A DNA stretch of 64,000 nt from Leucocoprinus leucothites (GCA_013368445.1 JAACJO010000018.1:310001-374000), one strand, 5' to 3'; positions 25,501 to 37,199 are shown, counted from the stretch's first letter. The notes: a model not told the origin generated them from the letters alone. Numbers and translations: made by a program.

Positions 25501-27817
25501 TTGTTCGGTGTGAGGAATTTGACGGCCTGGATGGAGGAGGATGAGAATGGGAAGCAGAGTTGTGCGTGGGATATTGTGAGCGCTGTTGTTGAGCGGGGAA
25601 GGTTGGGCTATAAGGAAGAAGAGGGGGTAAGTTGTTCGAATGACTGTCCCTTGATGGATGTTGATGTCATGGGGAACAGATGGTTGAGCAGGCACTGCAT
25701 GTGTTGGCGCTGCATGTCATTTGGAAGAGTAAGGATATGCCGAGAGCTCAACCTGGGAAGGAGTTTACGCCGGAGGAGGAGAAGATGAGGGATGTTGTGA
25801 AGCAGCAGCGAGATTCACTTGTGGAAAAGCTGTTTGAATTCGCGATTGGTACTCAGTCGAATACCGCCGAGGGTGTGAAGCGTGCAGTAAGTTATCTCCA
25901 ATTACCGTGACTTGAGTCTAATCGTCTCGTATAGGCTTTCAAGTATCTCTTGGATCTCTACGTCCTCTTTGCTCCGACTCAGCTAAATCCGGATCTGGAG
26001 TTTGTACAAACAGAAGAAACAGACCCGATGTCGTTGACCCTCGATGACGAAACGCAATACCGTTGCGCAGGGTATATCCAAGCTGAGATTGAACGCTTCG
26101 CTGAACTATTGGAGGAGGACGCTGCACGTGCAGAGACACCGTCTAAACGCGGTAGTGACGACGAACATGCTAGTGGAGAAGACGAAGACGAAAATGCCCG
26201 CTCTAAGTCCAAGGAGAAGGAGAAGGATAAAACAAGGGAGAGGAAGAGAAGTCAGAGAAAAGAAGGTACTGTCACGCTTTTACACTTAATCCTCTAGCTG
26301 ATCGCTAAATTTGTTTTCGTTTAGTGGACACGGAATCTCGATCGTGGTTAGAGCGAGAGTATCTTTTTATTGACGTTATCTCGACGTTCTTGAGGGCGAT
26401 TCGGGCCGGGGCTATATCTGTGAACCATGGATCTGTGTTGTTGGCGCATTATGGGCGATTGGGTGTCGCTTTTGATACCTGTGTCAAAGTTGTGGTTGAT
26501 GTTCTGAGAGAAGAAGGGTTGGTGGGAGACAATGGCGAAATTATTGTCATTGTGGTCACGAAAGCGATCCAAGAGGTTAGATCGTTATTCTTTTTTTGCG
26601 TTTGGTTCGATCTGACGACTATTTCCTGTCGGATTTAGGCTTTCTCCCTCGTGATGGATGGTTATGTTGAAGACGAATATAGCGCTGTCCAACTCGCCAA
26701 GCTCCTTTCGAGCTGCTACGTCATTCGTGGTGGTCAATTGGCTATCGTTAAACGCCTGAGCACCGAGTATATCGTGCAAGTTCAGACGAACCTCCTGAAT
26801 TGGATCGTTAAGAGGATAGCGGCGTACCAGAATAACAAGAACAAGAAGAATTTGAGGAAATCATTGTTGTTCTTCAGGGTGCTGGTACCGCTCTTGAGCT
26901 CGATTCAGAATCGGGATGCGTTGAAGATGTGGGTATTTGTACTGTAATTCGTTGGGTAATTTGGGCTGACGGGATTTTTTTTTGTTTTAGAAAAGCACAT
27001 CTTGATCAGGCATTTGATCAAGCGAAGGTGGAGGTCTCGCCGACCCTCAAAGCTTGGGAACCGCAGCGGCAGTACGAGAAGAAGCTAAATAACATAATGA
27101 ACAAGGATAAAAGTGAGTTAGACCTCGATTTGACCCCAACGGTGTATTGACCAAGAGCGAACATAAGCTACGGAAGGTCGACGACGAAAAGCTGACAAGG
27201 GTAACGCCAGTGCTGGAGAGCTCTCGAGTGCAGACGAGGAATCTGAGGTTGAACGCTTGATTGACACTGATGGTGAACAAGCCAAGGGTTCAAAACCGAA
27301 GCCGAAGCCTACACGACGAGGGACAAGACGCACGCGTTCTAATCCTAATCCTGAGGAAGAAGCGGACGAAGGTGGCGAGGCACAACAACCCAATGAAGAG
27401 AATGAACCTGAGAATAACCAGACTATGGTTACTCCGAAAGCTACTCGGACCCGGGGTGCTATCGTTTCGCCCTCGCCTGTACCCCAGCAAGGCGCTGAAG
27501 GTACCACTCGTAGCCCCAGTCCTGGTACTGAAGCACAGCCAGCACCGGAGCCTACAGATATTACTCAACAAAGGGCCTCAACGCCAGCTCGGCCCGTTCA
27601 GGATGAGGAAGAGGCTGAAGATCAGGGTGCCGATGTTGGTGGAACCATAGAGACGCCAAAAGCGAAACCAGCAAAGAAGCGGCTGAGGGAGGATGAGGAC
27701 GTTGAGATGGAGCCGTCTCCTCAGGCTGAGCCCCAGAATCCTGGTACTCCAGGGCACGATCGACCCGGCACCCCAGTTGATGACGTACTTGTTCGTAGGA
27801 AGCGGATACGTCGGTGA
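22574..27817 (+). CDS. SCC3: Cohesin subunit SCC3/STAG
   Basis: HEAT-repeat cohesin subunit that binds the kleisin (Scc1/Rad21) and DNA, needed for sister-chromatid cohesion. My model has 11 exons: 22574-22655, 22708-23899, 23949-24951, 25012-25173, 25234-25626, 25680-25886, 25935-26265, 26325-26575, 26639-26928, 26991-27112 and 27168-27817. They sum to 1561 codons (1560 residues). The N-terminal 200 residues are basic/acidic and disordered, with KRKRK and KRPRKPKG patches. The STAG region includes DVEQIAKDTKIATDNTLF, and the stromalin conservative region is clear: VFVHRYRDLDPNIRAECVRS and YLRYVGWVLSDANTHVRLEA. The C-terminus is another disordered tail with several TP/SP sites, ending RRKRIRR. 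Apparent stops near 24.95-25.01 kb and in later exons are explained by introns, so the gene looks intact. It starts divergently from the bHLH gene. Confidence 0.93.
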
Positions 27818-28717
27818 TTGGGATCGACGAATGTTTGCGGGAGAATGCATGATACCCAGTGATTATTTTCCATCCTTCAAATCTTTTATTGAATTTTTCC
27901 CTATGGTTCTCGGTTGCTCTACCATTCTCTCCTGCTTTTTATCAATGATTGCCTTTCTTTTTTCAGCTCTCAGGTCTTCAAGACTGTCTCTGTCTCTGTC
28001 AATAATGTCGATTGTTGTGTAATTTGCTCCGATATTATTATTCATTTTCTGCTGGCTTTCACCATAACATCTCGCGGATATGACAGTCGCCTGACCTCGA
28101 TGGATGTGATCTTGAACTACCGGATTATTTCACGATGGCTCCCTGTGGCTTGAACGTTAATAGTGGCTGTCTAGGTCCCGGCAGGCTTAGTGAGCATGTT
28201 CTCTGAACCGGGAATACCTAGCCCTGCCAAGATTGAAAAATCGGTGACGGTGAATAAGCATGGCAGCGATGGACCATCGGAGTATTCATTTAATTGGCTA
28301 GCTGTGGCCTTTGAGTGACGATTGTTTTGGTCGTCTGATAGATAAGCATCAGGTCCACCTTTATAAGCCCCTGAAGCCCATAATCGAGTGTGCGGAGAAT
28401 GACCAAGAATCATAGGCTTGCAATTAGCTCGGTGACGTTCCCGACAGGCTGACGAAGTGGCGAGCAGGATCAGTAATGCATTATGCAGACGTTTCTATGC
28501 GGGACCCTGTCAGTTTATCTGCCTCACATGAGAGAGATTTCTAATCCGAAACGTGTTCGTGTAGTATTGGTTCCTGGAGTTATTGGTAACCGGGTATGTT
28601 AGAGATTGGTATTCAATAGTACTGCGGAACCGAGGGTATATGTCCAGGGGTATATGAAGACACTGGAAATATGTGCATCTTTCTTAGTATCTCCCCAGAA
28701 ACACACGCCCGAGAAAT
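27818..28717. other. Intergenic spacer
   Basis: Holds the T-rich 3' UTR of the SCC3 gene (to about 28.0 kb) and the promoter of the glutathione S-transferase gene. Nothing else is recognisable. Confidence 0.5.
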
Positions 28718-29548
28718 ATGGTTCTAAAGCTCTACGGTTTTCCTTCCTCGACTGCCGTCAAGATTGCGGCTATCGTCCTCCACGAGAAAAAAATCCCCTT
28801 CGAGTTTGTCACGGTTAACCTGTTGACTGGGGAGAATAAGAAGGAAGATTATACGGAGAAGCAGCCTTACGGGCAGGTCCCTTGTATTGTGAGTGTTTGA
28901 TGCAATTGGAACCTTGTGGAATCTATTTTGCTAAAACTGACCGTGACGGTTGTCGTATACAGGATGATAACGGTTTTCTCTTGTATGAGAGCCGTGCCAT
29001 TGCCCGCTACCTGGTCGACACATATCCTGAGCATGGGCCTCAGCTCATCCCCACCGATTCTAAGAAGCGTGCGATATTTGAGCAAGCTGTCTCTTCTGAG
29101 GCATTCAACTTTAGCCGTTATGCTTCTCCTCTCAATTTCGAGCTTGTCATCAAGAAGTAGGTTTCATGGGACTTTGACCAGAGCCGATGATCAGGTGTTG
29201 ATTTTTGAAAATTAGGCTCATTGGTGGCCAACCGGACTCGGCTCTGGTCGAAGATTTGACCAAGACTCTATCTGCCAAGCTTGATGTGTACGAGAAGATC
29301 CTCTCTGGGCAGAAGTACCTTGCTGGGGACGTGAGTATATGTCCAGTCATGTTTTTAGCGTTACTAAATTCTTTTGTTTGTAGGAGATTACCCTCGCAGA
29401 TCTCTTTCACATTCCAAACGCGGATCTCTTGATCAAGGGTGGTCTGCCTCTTATCCAAGACAGGCCGAATGTTGCGAGGTGGTATAATGATATCTCGAGC
29501 CGTGAATCGTGGCAGAAGATTAAGGATGGCGTTAGTGCTAGCCTCTAA
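28718..29548 (+). CDS. Glutathione S-transferase, phi-like
   Basis: Cytosolic enzyme conjugating glutathione to electrophiles. Four exons (28718-28888, 28963-29156, 29216-29330, 29384-29548) sum to 215 codons, giving 214 residues, the usual GST length. The N-terminal thioredoxin-fold domain begins VLKLYGFPSSTAVKIA; the Ser in the PSS segment is the candidate glutathione-activating residue of phi-type enzymes. The motifs GQVPCI (with the cis-Pro of the GSH site) and LYESRAIARYL (the E-S pair that binds the gamma-glutamyl group) follow. The C-terminal helical domain carries LAGDEITLADLFHIPNADLL and ends in WQKIKDGVSASL. Intron 2 starts with GTAGGT inside what looks like a stop codon (AAGTAG), so the gene is not truncated there. 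Confidence 0.93.
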
Positions 29549-30318
29549 ATACTATGTTGCAAGGGGATAGAGAATTGGTGTAGTTGAATGTGTGCACTTG
29601 AGTTGATTCTGTCGTTGAAATGAAATGTTGATGAGTACTTAATTTCGTTGACCCCACAATGACATCATTGAGACTTGAGTGCATTTGGGATAATTGCTTC
29701 GTCAAGCGGCATCTGTCCGTCAGTATCCATGAGGATAGAGGCCATGGTCTGCCTTCATATTTCTGAATTTATATGTGTACAATGATAGCGCAGTATGTTC
29801 CAACGTTTCCGCCCGAGAGAATTTCTCCGTCAAATTACCTTCTAGTAACGGGTTGTGGCCAGCCAATCTGAGCAAATCATTTCCTAGGGACGGCTCCGAG
29901 CGTGTCGGTATATATGATATAAGTAACTGCAGCTATACAGGAGCCGGAGCCTCGAGTCCATGCACCTGCCGCCAACGCTCAGAGCAAGGTCTAGTTTCCT
30001 CAGAGGATATTTGAACCTCGGAAAGCAATCTAGAAAGGGCGATCGGTGTTGGACTAGTACGATGTCAGAGTTCTATTGTTTCCAAATTCATTCTAAAAAT
30101 GCTCACAGAAATATTGACCAGTTGCATAGTATTTTACCTATAATATGGGCAGCTTGGGGTAGCTCCTGGAGGAGCTGGAGGAGGCTACTGACAGAAGCTC
30201 GGGGATTTGCGCCAGCGAATTAGGGTCGATTATGTAATGTATTAGTCAGATTTGGCCGTAGTCTGACGTCGTTGCAACCTTCTTCCGGTTTACTTCGACT
30301 TGGGGATCTTTTTCGACG
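29549..30318. other. Intergenic spacer
   Basis: The region between the GST and ISD11 genes contains no frame with protein-like features. A GGAGCTGGAGGAGG repeat at about 30171-30184 is the only notable local pattern. Confidence 0.5.
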
Positions 30319-30683
30319 ATGTCCACCACAGCCGTTGCAGCCCCTTCACGAGGCGCAATTCTCCACCTTTATGCTGCCGCACTGCGCACCTCTCGATCTT
30401 TCAGCTCGTATAATTTCCGCCACTATTTTGTCCGTAGAACTAAGGAGACTTTCCGGAATATCCAGGTGAGCACCTGTGCCCTCTCTCGATTTCAGGTTGT
30501 GCTGACGGCTTTGTTTAGTCTGAAGAGGACCCTCAGAAGCTACGCACCATGTACGCTGATGCTGTCAAGGAACTTAACGTCATTCGGAGAAGTGCAATTG
30601 TGAACCAATTGTATGGAGGTTGGAGGTTGGCCGTCGAGTCAGAGAGGCGGCCTGAGGATATTAGAGAGCGAGGGGACACGTAG
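30319..30683 (+). CDS. ISD11: Iron-sulfur biogenesis protein ISD11 (LYR family)
   Basis: Small mitochondrial matrix protein that stabilises the cysteine desulfurase Nfs1 and links it to acyl carrier protein in Fe-S cluster assembly. Two exons (30319-30465, 30519-30683) give 103 residues. The LYR-type motif appears as HLYAAALRTSRSFSSYNFR. The C-terminal half has the family hallmark AVKELNVIRRSAIVNQLYGG, matching the D/E-L-G/N-V-I-R-R segment seen in yeast and human ISD11/LYRM4. The Arg of L-Y-R is replaced by Ala in LYAAAL, but the downstream spacing and the F-x-x-Y-N-F-R block fit ISD11 better than other LYR proteins. Length is close to that of yeast Isd11. Confidence 0.9.
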
Positions 30684-31193
30684 TTTGACTTGAAGCTTGG
30701 ATATTTTGCTGGGAAGTGTTAATCAGATGCGAGGGGAAGAATAAACGGAGGTGCTTCGCGGGCGGGGACTACCAGATGTCAAATAACCGCAGGGCGTCTT
30801 TATACAAATATGGCTATCCCCTCGTAGTTCGTCTCTACATTTTCCTCGAGATGTTTTGTAACATCTAGACAGTGAATCCACTGGTTGATCTTTCTGAAGA
30901 CTGTATCATCCTGGTGATATTTCCAACGTTCGACAACAGTTAATTTATACTCCTTCAGGTCGTTGAAGTCCATAACGTAGCGTGTGGGGTCGTCGTGTAC
31001 TCCTATCTACACGAACTCGAGCTAACCAAGAATATTCTAGACTATCAATGCTCATATGTGCACTTCTGCTGATGGTATATCTGCTGACGGTGATTGTGAG
31101 AATCCCATTAGGCATCTCTCTGTCAGTGTTAATTCTCACCCACTTTACGCTTCACCTCACCTCTTCTTTCATATAACCTGCTAGATATCCGCT

Positions 31194-33625
31194 ATGAAGA
31201 GGAAACTGCGTAAAGTCACATCTAATATCCTGAAACACCTCTCTACACCACGCGGGGAACCTGAATCTTCGCCAACGAGTGCCTCCTTCAAAGCTAAACA
31301 AGGTGAGCCCTCAGGCTATCCAAGAGGCTAGCCATTCAGAAATTCACCATGTCTTAGGACAAACCAGCGGCATTCTGAGTAATGCACAACATTTTGCCAT
31401 GTATAGTCCGATATTGGCGGAGACACAGCACTTCCACGTCAACGAGAACACAGGAGGTGAGAACTAAGCATTCGCCTTGTACGGGCTTTCCTGGAGGCTT
31501 ACATTTGTTCTGTATAGTCCTCAAAGAACTCGAAAAGCACACTATTCCTGGGGCTGAATTTGACTCATCTGCCCGTGATCCTCCCCCACGATGCCATCCC
31601 GGAACGCGTGTTGAAATCATGAGCAATGCTCATGAATGGTTGCATCACTCTGATGGGGTGTTGTGGCTGTACGGACCCGCGGGTGTAGGAAAGTCAGCTA
31701 TAATGCAATCAGTCGCAGAGTCAGAGGCTGATAACCAAAGCCTTGGGGCCACCCTGTTCTTTTCGAGACCTTTTGCGCGGGACGAGCCGTCTGGGGTGTG
31801 GCCGACAATCTCCTTCCAGTTGGCGGTCAAAGAAACATCCTACCGTGCTTACATCCAGGAAGAGCTGGATAATAATCCGAAACTTCTGAAAAAGGGAATG
31901 AAGGAGCAATTCCGGAAACTGATTGCTGAGCCTTTTGGGCAGAAGCAAGTAATTGGATCCTCGAAAATGTTGTCTATTCTTATAGACGGCCTCGACGAGT
32001 GTCGCGGAGAGGATGCACAGGTTGAAATCATTCAGCTTGTGGCCGAGTTCATCAAGGAATATCCTACAGCTCCTCTGGCTTGGATCATCGCGAGCCGTCC
32101 CGAGCAACGCTTGAAGCTCGCATTTGAACGGGATCCCTCCAGGAACCGTACGAAGCGCGTTTACATTCCTGTAGATTCAGATGACGCTTGCAGGGATGTC
32201 GAACAGTACCTGCGAAGCGAATTCACAGAAATTCGAGCGAGGTATCCATTTGTGTTCTCGGGAACACTCCAGTGGCCGAAGGAGGCTGATTTCTCCGCCT
32301 TAGCGGGTGCATCAGCTGGTCTCTTCGTGTATGCGACTGCGATTATACGGTTCATTAATGACCCGCTCAAGGGAGACCCTATATCTCAATTGGAACTTAT
32401 ACTTGCTATCGTCAAGAAACTAGCGCCTCATTTGCGGCATGCCAATCCCCTTACCGCGTTGCATATGCTCTATACCCAGATACTTGAATTGATACCCTTC
32501 GATAGTTATTCCACTACCAAGAGGATAGTCGGTTTCCTCTTACTCGAACGCGGGTACGGAGCTTGGACACCAAAATCCACTTCCTTCTGGGCATTATGCA
32601 ACGTCTTAGGAATCCAACAGCATGTAGCCTATGGCTCTCTTCACAGATTACATTCTGTCCTCTACATTCCACGCCCCGAAACCGCCTTTTCTTCGTCTAT
32701 AAGGATATTTCATGCTTCTTTCTCAGACTTCCTTGAAGACCCTCTTGCTTCCGGGAAATTCTGTATTCGAGAGGAAGAGACTTTTTCAGACCTTTGGCAA
32801 TGTCAACTGCGTATCTTACAACAGACAAATCTTTCGGGTGCGTGACGAATGCTCCTATACTTTACGCTTGCTCATCAGTGGAATTAGACTATCCACTTCC
32901 TCAACCTTCGAACATTGTTCTTGCATGGTCGTCACACGACATCAATAACACGACTCATCGAAATCAGCTATGGATGAGAGCCAGGATAACGTTCTGGGAG
33001 GCGACGTTCCGTGCTCTAGGACATCCCGAACTCCAACCTTCTGAGCTTTTGATCGAGGCCATTGGACAGATGAACCTATACAAATTTGTTGATGGTTATG
33101 AGCTACCTGAAGCTAAGCGGCTTCCAAAGCTATTTGAGCTGTTTTCTCGTCATGTAAGTCGTGTAACTCCTCCAGTGGACGACATTGCATTGACTCCTAT
33201 ATGATATTAGCTACGAGCTGAGCTAGAAAGAGCGGGGCTACTGACGACGATTGATGTTCGGAATTCGTCCTTTGAGTGGATCAAGCAGACCATGGTGTCT
33301 TTCAAAGTCGAGTATCACGGTTTTGATATAACAAGGGAGATGTACACTAATTCCTTACTGGTGAGTCCACTCATCGTGGTTCACGGTCCCCATTGTCGCT
33401 AATAATGCGTAGAGCCCCGTCAATGAATTGAATCCAGGCCTCAAGCTGATGAGAAGGCCTGTGTCGGACCTCTTGGAAGATCTGACAGAACGTGCTCCTC
33501 ATATTGCGATTGCAATCGTAGTCGGGTCGGAGAAAAATGGCAGGTGTGCCATCATAATGGATAATACCCATGACGGTCGCCAGACTTTCTACTTTATCCC
33601 GTTTGCTAGCCCGATACCTAGTTAA
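31194..33625 (+). CDS. NACHT-domain STAND NTPase (NLR-like), copy 1
   Basis: Signal-transducing P-loop NTPase of the fungal NLR-like class, likely acting in non-self recognition or regulated cell death. Six exons (31194-31302, 31358-31456, 31518-32837, 32879-33153, 33211-33360, 33413-33625) close to 721 residues. A short basic N-terminus (MKRKLRKVTSNILKHL) is followed by LSNAQHFAMYSP. The linker PGAEFDSSARDPPPRCHPGTR is typical of Agaricomycete NACHT proteins. Walker A GPAGVGKS lies at about 122-129 and Walker B ILIDGLDECRG at about 224-234, with IIASRPEQ (sensor-like) after it. The C-terminal 200 residues have no WD40, ankyrin or TPR repeats that I can see. They end in a segment rich in beta-like stretches (IAIAIVVGSEKNG). 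No known N-terminal effector domain is visible. The 41-nt intron at 32838-32878 is short, so that junction is less certain. Confidence 0.85.
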
Positions 33626-33772
33626 ACACCAGAGTGGTGATACCCAGATGTGAACTCGCTGATACCCGGAAACTTACCAGACATGTATACCCACTTAACT
33701 ATTGGTTTATACTAGACCCAACTAGTCATATTCTAGCAGTGGCTAATACAATGTTGGAGACAGGAAAGAGAT

Positions 33773-34511
33773 CTACGACTTCTTATTTGATTCGCCATTG
33801 TCGGCTTTGGAGGATCCCCAACCGAGCCATCTTATCCATGAGCTGCCAGATTTCGCACTAGATGCTGCACCACTCGTGGCGGCGGCAGCTCTCTGTGCTG
33901 CGCTAGGTTCATCTACACTTGCAGCACCTCTTCCAGAGCTTTTACTGTTGTTTAACACGCGAGCAGCAGCAGCTTGTTCTTCTTCATGTGCAAGCTCTGC
34001 ACCCCTGAGCCTCTCCTCAAACTCGGCCTTCTCCTTGCCCTTCTTCTGCTCTCGTAAGAGTTCTGTGGTTGCTTCATTTCGTGGGAGATCGTCTGCTGGA
34101 TTGTACATTAGATACCTTGTCCGAACAAGACATTGGAAGGGGGAGCAGTGGGAGAGGTGGAATTGAGCATGTAGGTAAACATACCGCTCTCAACTCCTTG
34201 CGTTTTCCTCGACGCTTGGAGTGCCATAGATCCTGCCACGAGAGCAACCAATGTCAGACCCTGGAGTCCAACGCGTGCGCGAAGCCAGTATTGCATGTCT
34301 TTAGACTTTCCGGATTTCATTTTGACTGCTGACATTACGAGAGCACCCGTCGTCGCTAGACAGCCTGTACAAGAGCAAGATTATGAGAAATCTGGATGAA
34401 ACGAAGGTCTCAGGAGGTTTGCATACCGATAGGTACCCATGGGTTTTCGTTGAACTTTCGTTTGAACTTTTCTGACCAGGTCTCGTATCCGTAGTCGATC
34501 CTGCTGCCCAT
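33773..34511 (-). CDS. RCF1: HIG1-domain mitochondrial protein, respiratory supercomplex factor 1-like
   Basis: Inner-mitochondrial-membrane protein that supports assembly and stability of cytochrome c oxidase and its supercomplexes. Three exons on the minus strand (34427-34511, 34185-34364, 33773-34095) total 195 residues. The HIG1 domain runs from WSEKFKRKFNENPWVPIG through CLATTGALVMSAVKMKSG to the second membrane segment GLQGLTLVALVAGSMAL; the N-P-x-x-P-x-G signature and the two hydrophobic helices are clear. A charged helix (REQKKGKEKAEFEERLRGAE) follows and the tail is Ala/Ser-rich, ending SSWIRWLGWG. It converges with NACHT gene 1 (148-bp gap) and shares a 0.57-kb divergent promoter with URM1. 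Confidence 0.87.
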
Positions 34512-35080
34512 TGTCGAGAGTTATGCGAAAGAAGTCTTGAGTGTGTGGAAGAGGGCTTGTAGAGAGATCCCTGCGGTAGAAACTTGTAATTACGAGCCAG
34601 CACTAGTGGAAGTCTTCAGGATGCTTGGCCGAATTCTCGATCCGTTGGTATTCGGATCAATGCGGTCAAGTAAGTCAAGCTATGTCTTGACACTGTCAAA
34701 ATTTGAGCTCGTTATCAAGTTCATTTCTCACCTCCAGTAGGATACGCTGCTGAGATAAGGAGGTAAGAAGAGGAACGGAGGAGAACTTTACGATTAAGTG
34801 AGAACATGACGCGCCTTCGGTAAGGGATTGATGGGGCATTCCTTTTTGGACAGCATCACGTGGCCATTAATTTGACTGCTTATCCTTGCCGTAAATAGAC
34901 TCTGACTCTTTCCCTTCCCTTCAGTTTTTTTCTTGTACACTCCTCTATTGTCATTGTCCAGATCATCCACCGAATAACCGCCTTGATAACCTGCCTCAGC
35001 GTTGATCCAATACCCCTGCTACAATCAACTGCTTGACTTGCACCCTTTAGCTTGACGCCATCAAATTCTCATCCTAGATC

Positions 35081-35491
35081 ATGTCCCTCGATGTCCTCTC
35101 GCTCAAGATTGAGTTTGGTGGAGGATTGGAACTCTTGTTTTCAAATCAACGATCTCACAACGTTACTATCCCTTCGAAGGTTCGCCGGGATGACTCGACA
35201 TCTCTTTTGCCATTAGAGGACGGTATCGAGACCAAGCCTGCCGACATCACTTACCTCATTCACCATCTTCGTGACCATCTACTCAAGGAACGATCTGAGC
35301 TCTTTATTGAGAACAAGACGGTGTAAGTTGTACTTTATTTTTATGCCATATCTGAAGGTTGATGCTTTTCCAGCCGTCCGGGCATCTTGGTGTTAGTGAA
35401 TGATACAGATTGGGAGTTGGAAGGAGAGGGAGATTACGCACTACGGAATGGAGATGAGATAGTCTTTATATCAACATTGCACGGTGGTTAG
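35081..35491 (+). CDS. URM1: Ubiquitin-related modifier URM1
   Basis: Sulfur carrier for thiolation of wobble uridine in cytosolic tRNAs and a ubiquitin-like protein modifier. It is activated at its C-terminus by the Uba4 enzyme. Two exons (35081-35322, 35374-35491) give 119 residues. The N-terminus [20 protein letters not shown] is the beta1-beta2 hairpin of the beta-grasp fold. The region [17 protein letters not shown] is the family core, and the protein ends ISTLHGG with the essential terminal Gly-Gly directly before the stop. Length is slightly above that of yeast Urm1 because of a longer loop ([14 protein letters not shown]). Confidence 0.96.
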
Positions 35492-35769
35492 AGGAATATT
35501 CGAATGACTTGCCTGCATCTAGATGTATTCAGTGGTCTCGGATCTATAGGTAAGCGAAACCTAGAGTTCAGAACCCATCTTGCCAACCAATCAATGCCAG
35601 GGCGTTGTACTTTTATCAGAATCCACTAATCAATAAAATGAACGATCATTGTCACGATATCTCGCTGGTCTTGTGCTGTCGAAAGCAGAATGAAACGAAG
35701 ATTAATCTTGTTCGATTAATCAAAAGTGCACTACAGGCCCGGAAGGTATGGACAGGGATATTATTTCAT
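35492..35769. promoter_or_regulatory. Spacer before tRNA gene
   Basis: Contains the URM1 3' end. RNA polymerase III control of the following tRNA would be internal, through its A and B boxes, so no separate promoter element is claimed. Confidence 0.3.
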
Positions 35770-35857
35770 GGGCACATAGTGTAGTTGGTTATCGCGTCCG
35801 CTTTGCACCAGTTAGCTCACTTGCGGAAGGCGTTGGGTTCAAGTCCCAATGTGTCCA
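35770..35857 (+). tRNA. tRNA-Ala(TGC) with 14-nt intron
   Basis: The cloverleaf can be drawn by hand. The 7-bp acceptor stem GGGCACA/TGTGTCC contains the G3:U70 wobble pair, the universal alanine identity element. The D arm is GTGTAGTTGGTTATCGC, the anticodon stem TCCGC/GCGGA, and the T arm TTGGG-TTCAAGT-CCCAA, with discriminator A at 35857. The anticodon loop starts TT-TGC-A, and the intron lies at 35808-35821, directly after position 37 as in eukaryotic nuclear tRNAs. Mature length is 74 nt before CCA addition. A TTTT run at about 35863-35866 can serve as the polymerase III terminator. Confidence 0.95.
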
Positions 35858-35959
35858 AATACTTTTGACCCCCCAATAAGTCACAATGACGTCATTGATC
35901 TCCTTGACTAGGCCTTTTAAAGCGAGAAGGGGGGCTCACTTCCTTTCGCTCCTACCGCC

Positions 35960-37199
35960 ATGGAATCTCTTCCAATCGACCTGAGCCACCCTGCCGTGAA
36001 AGAATATCTTGCTTTGACGAGGTATGCCCTACAAAAGGCTGTAGTTTTCTAATAACTCAATTGTCTGGCGATGTTCAGATTGCAGGTTTTAACTCCTCTT
36101 TCCCTCGTCATCAATATCGCTTCTTTCTTTATATGCTCTATTGTAGTCAAGCCATCTATTGGTATGTTCATAGTGTTCATACCCAATGATCGCCATTAAG
36201 CCCTTTGTTGATTAGGTGGCGTGTCGCACCTGAGACCAACTGCAATATCCCCCAATGTACCGGCCATTGGGATATATATCGTAGTTCTCTATGTCATGCA
36301 GATTGGTTATTGCGTCCTCCTTGTATCTGCTAAAAAGCAGGAGACAAAGAATGCTCTTATCAAAGCCTCTGGCCTTTTTCTCGTCCTTTCCAATTTTGTT
36401 ATGGCAGCCTGGGCGATTACTTGGGTTCGTCCCAGTCCCTCATTCTCTACTAGTATTAAATACTAAATACGCTGATCAGGTTATGCAATGGTTCTTTGTT
36501 TCAACGATCCTACAAGGGGTACTGCTTCTCTTATTGCTCTATTCCAACATCGCCCTGTTGGTTTATCACCCGCCTGTCTCGTCAAGACCATTCGATACGG
36601 CTCTGATTCATGCACCACTTCGATTCTTCTTCATTCTTCCATTCATGCTTCTGTTTCCACTAAACTTATTGTGCGTTGGGCTTCATTCTTGTTTGAGTCA
36701 CGAACCTAACCTATATCTATCAGCATTACGCTTGGCTTTGTCCATAACCCTTATATTCCAGGATCCGATATTAGCTATAGCGGGTGGCACATCTGGCCTG
36801 TATTTGGGGTTGTCCTTGGAACAAATTTGGTCGGCCTTATCGTTGTTATTCTTCGCCGAGATATTGTGTGGACCGTTGCGGCCACCTGGATTTGTGTCAG
36901 CATATGGACCTTGAGACCAAAGCCTGCTCCTGTTTATGTGTGTTCCTTGGTTCCAACTATGAGGATTATGCGCTGATGTGCCTGCTGTTTAGATCACCGT
37001 CATTGTTTGCACCGCTCTACATCCTTTGGCACTTTTCGCTTCAGAAGTCTATTATCGATTGTACAAGCGACGTCCGATCGCACTTGAGGATAATGAAGAT
37101 CACCCTGGACTGTACAGACACCAAACAGAGCAGGAACGAAGGAGGCGGGAGAATGAAAGGGGACCGAGGGAGGTCAATGGTGAAAATATTTGGGACTGA
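35960..37199 (+). CDS. Multipass membrane protein of unknown function
   Basis: I do not recognise the family. Six exons (35960-36021, 36079-36161, 36216-36424, 36480-36670, 36724-36937, 36993-37199) close to 321 residues. There are roughly eight hydrophobic segments: LSLVINIASFFICSIVV; IGIYIVVLYVMQIGYCVLLV; ASGLFLVLSNFVMAAWAITW; STILQGVLLLLLLYSNIALL; FFFILPFMLLFPLNLLFITL; IWPVFGVVLGTNLVGLIVVI; IVWTVAATWICVSIW; ITVIVCTALHPLALFA. The C-terminal tail is highly charged (RHQTEQERRRRENERGP) and probably cytosolic. The layout resembles fungal DUF-type membrane proteins such as DUF1774, but I could not confirm this. The start is the first ATG after a pyrimidine-rich stretch. Confidence 0.8.

Noticed and set aside
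29150..29162. Stop codon TAG at the end of GST exon 2
   Set aside because: The stop overlaps a GTAGGT splice donor; splicing gives KKLIGG and a normal-length GST.
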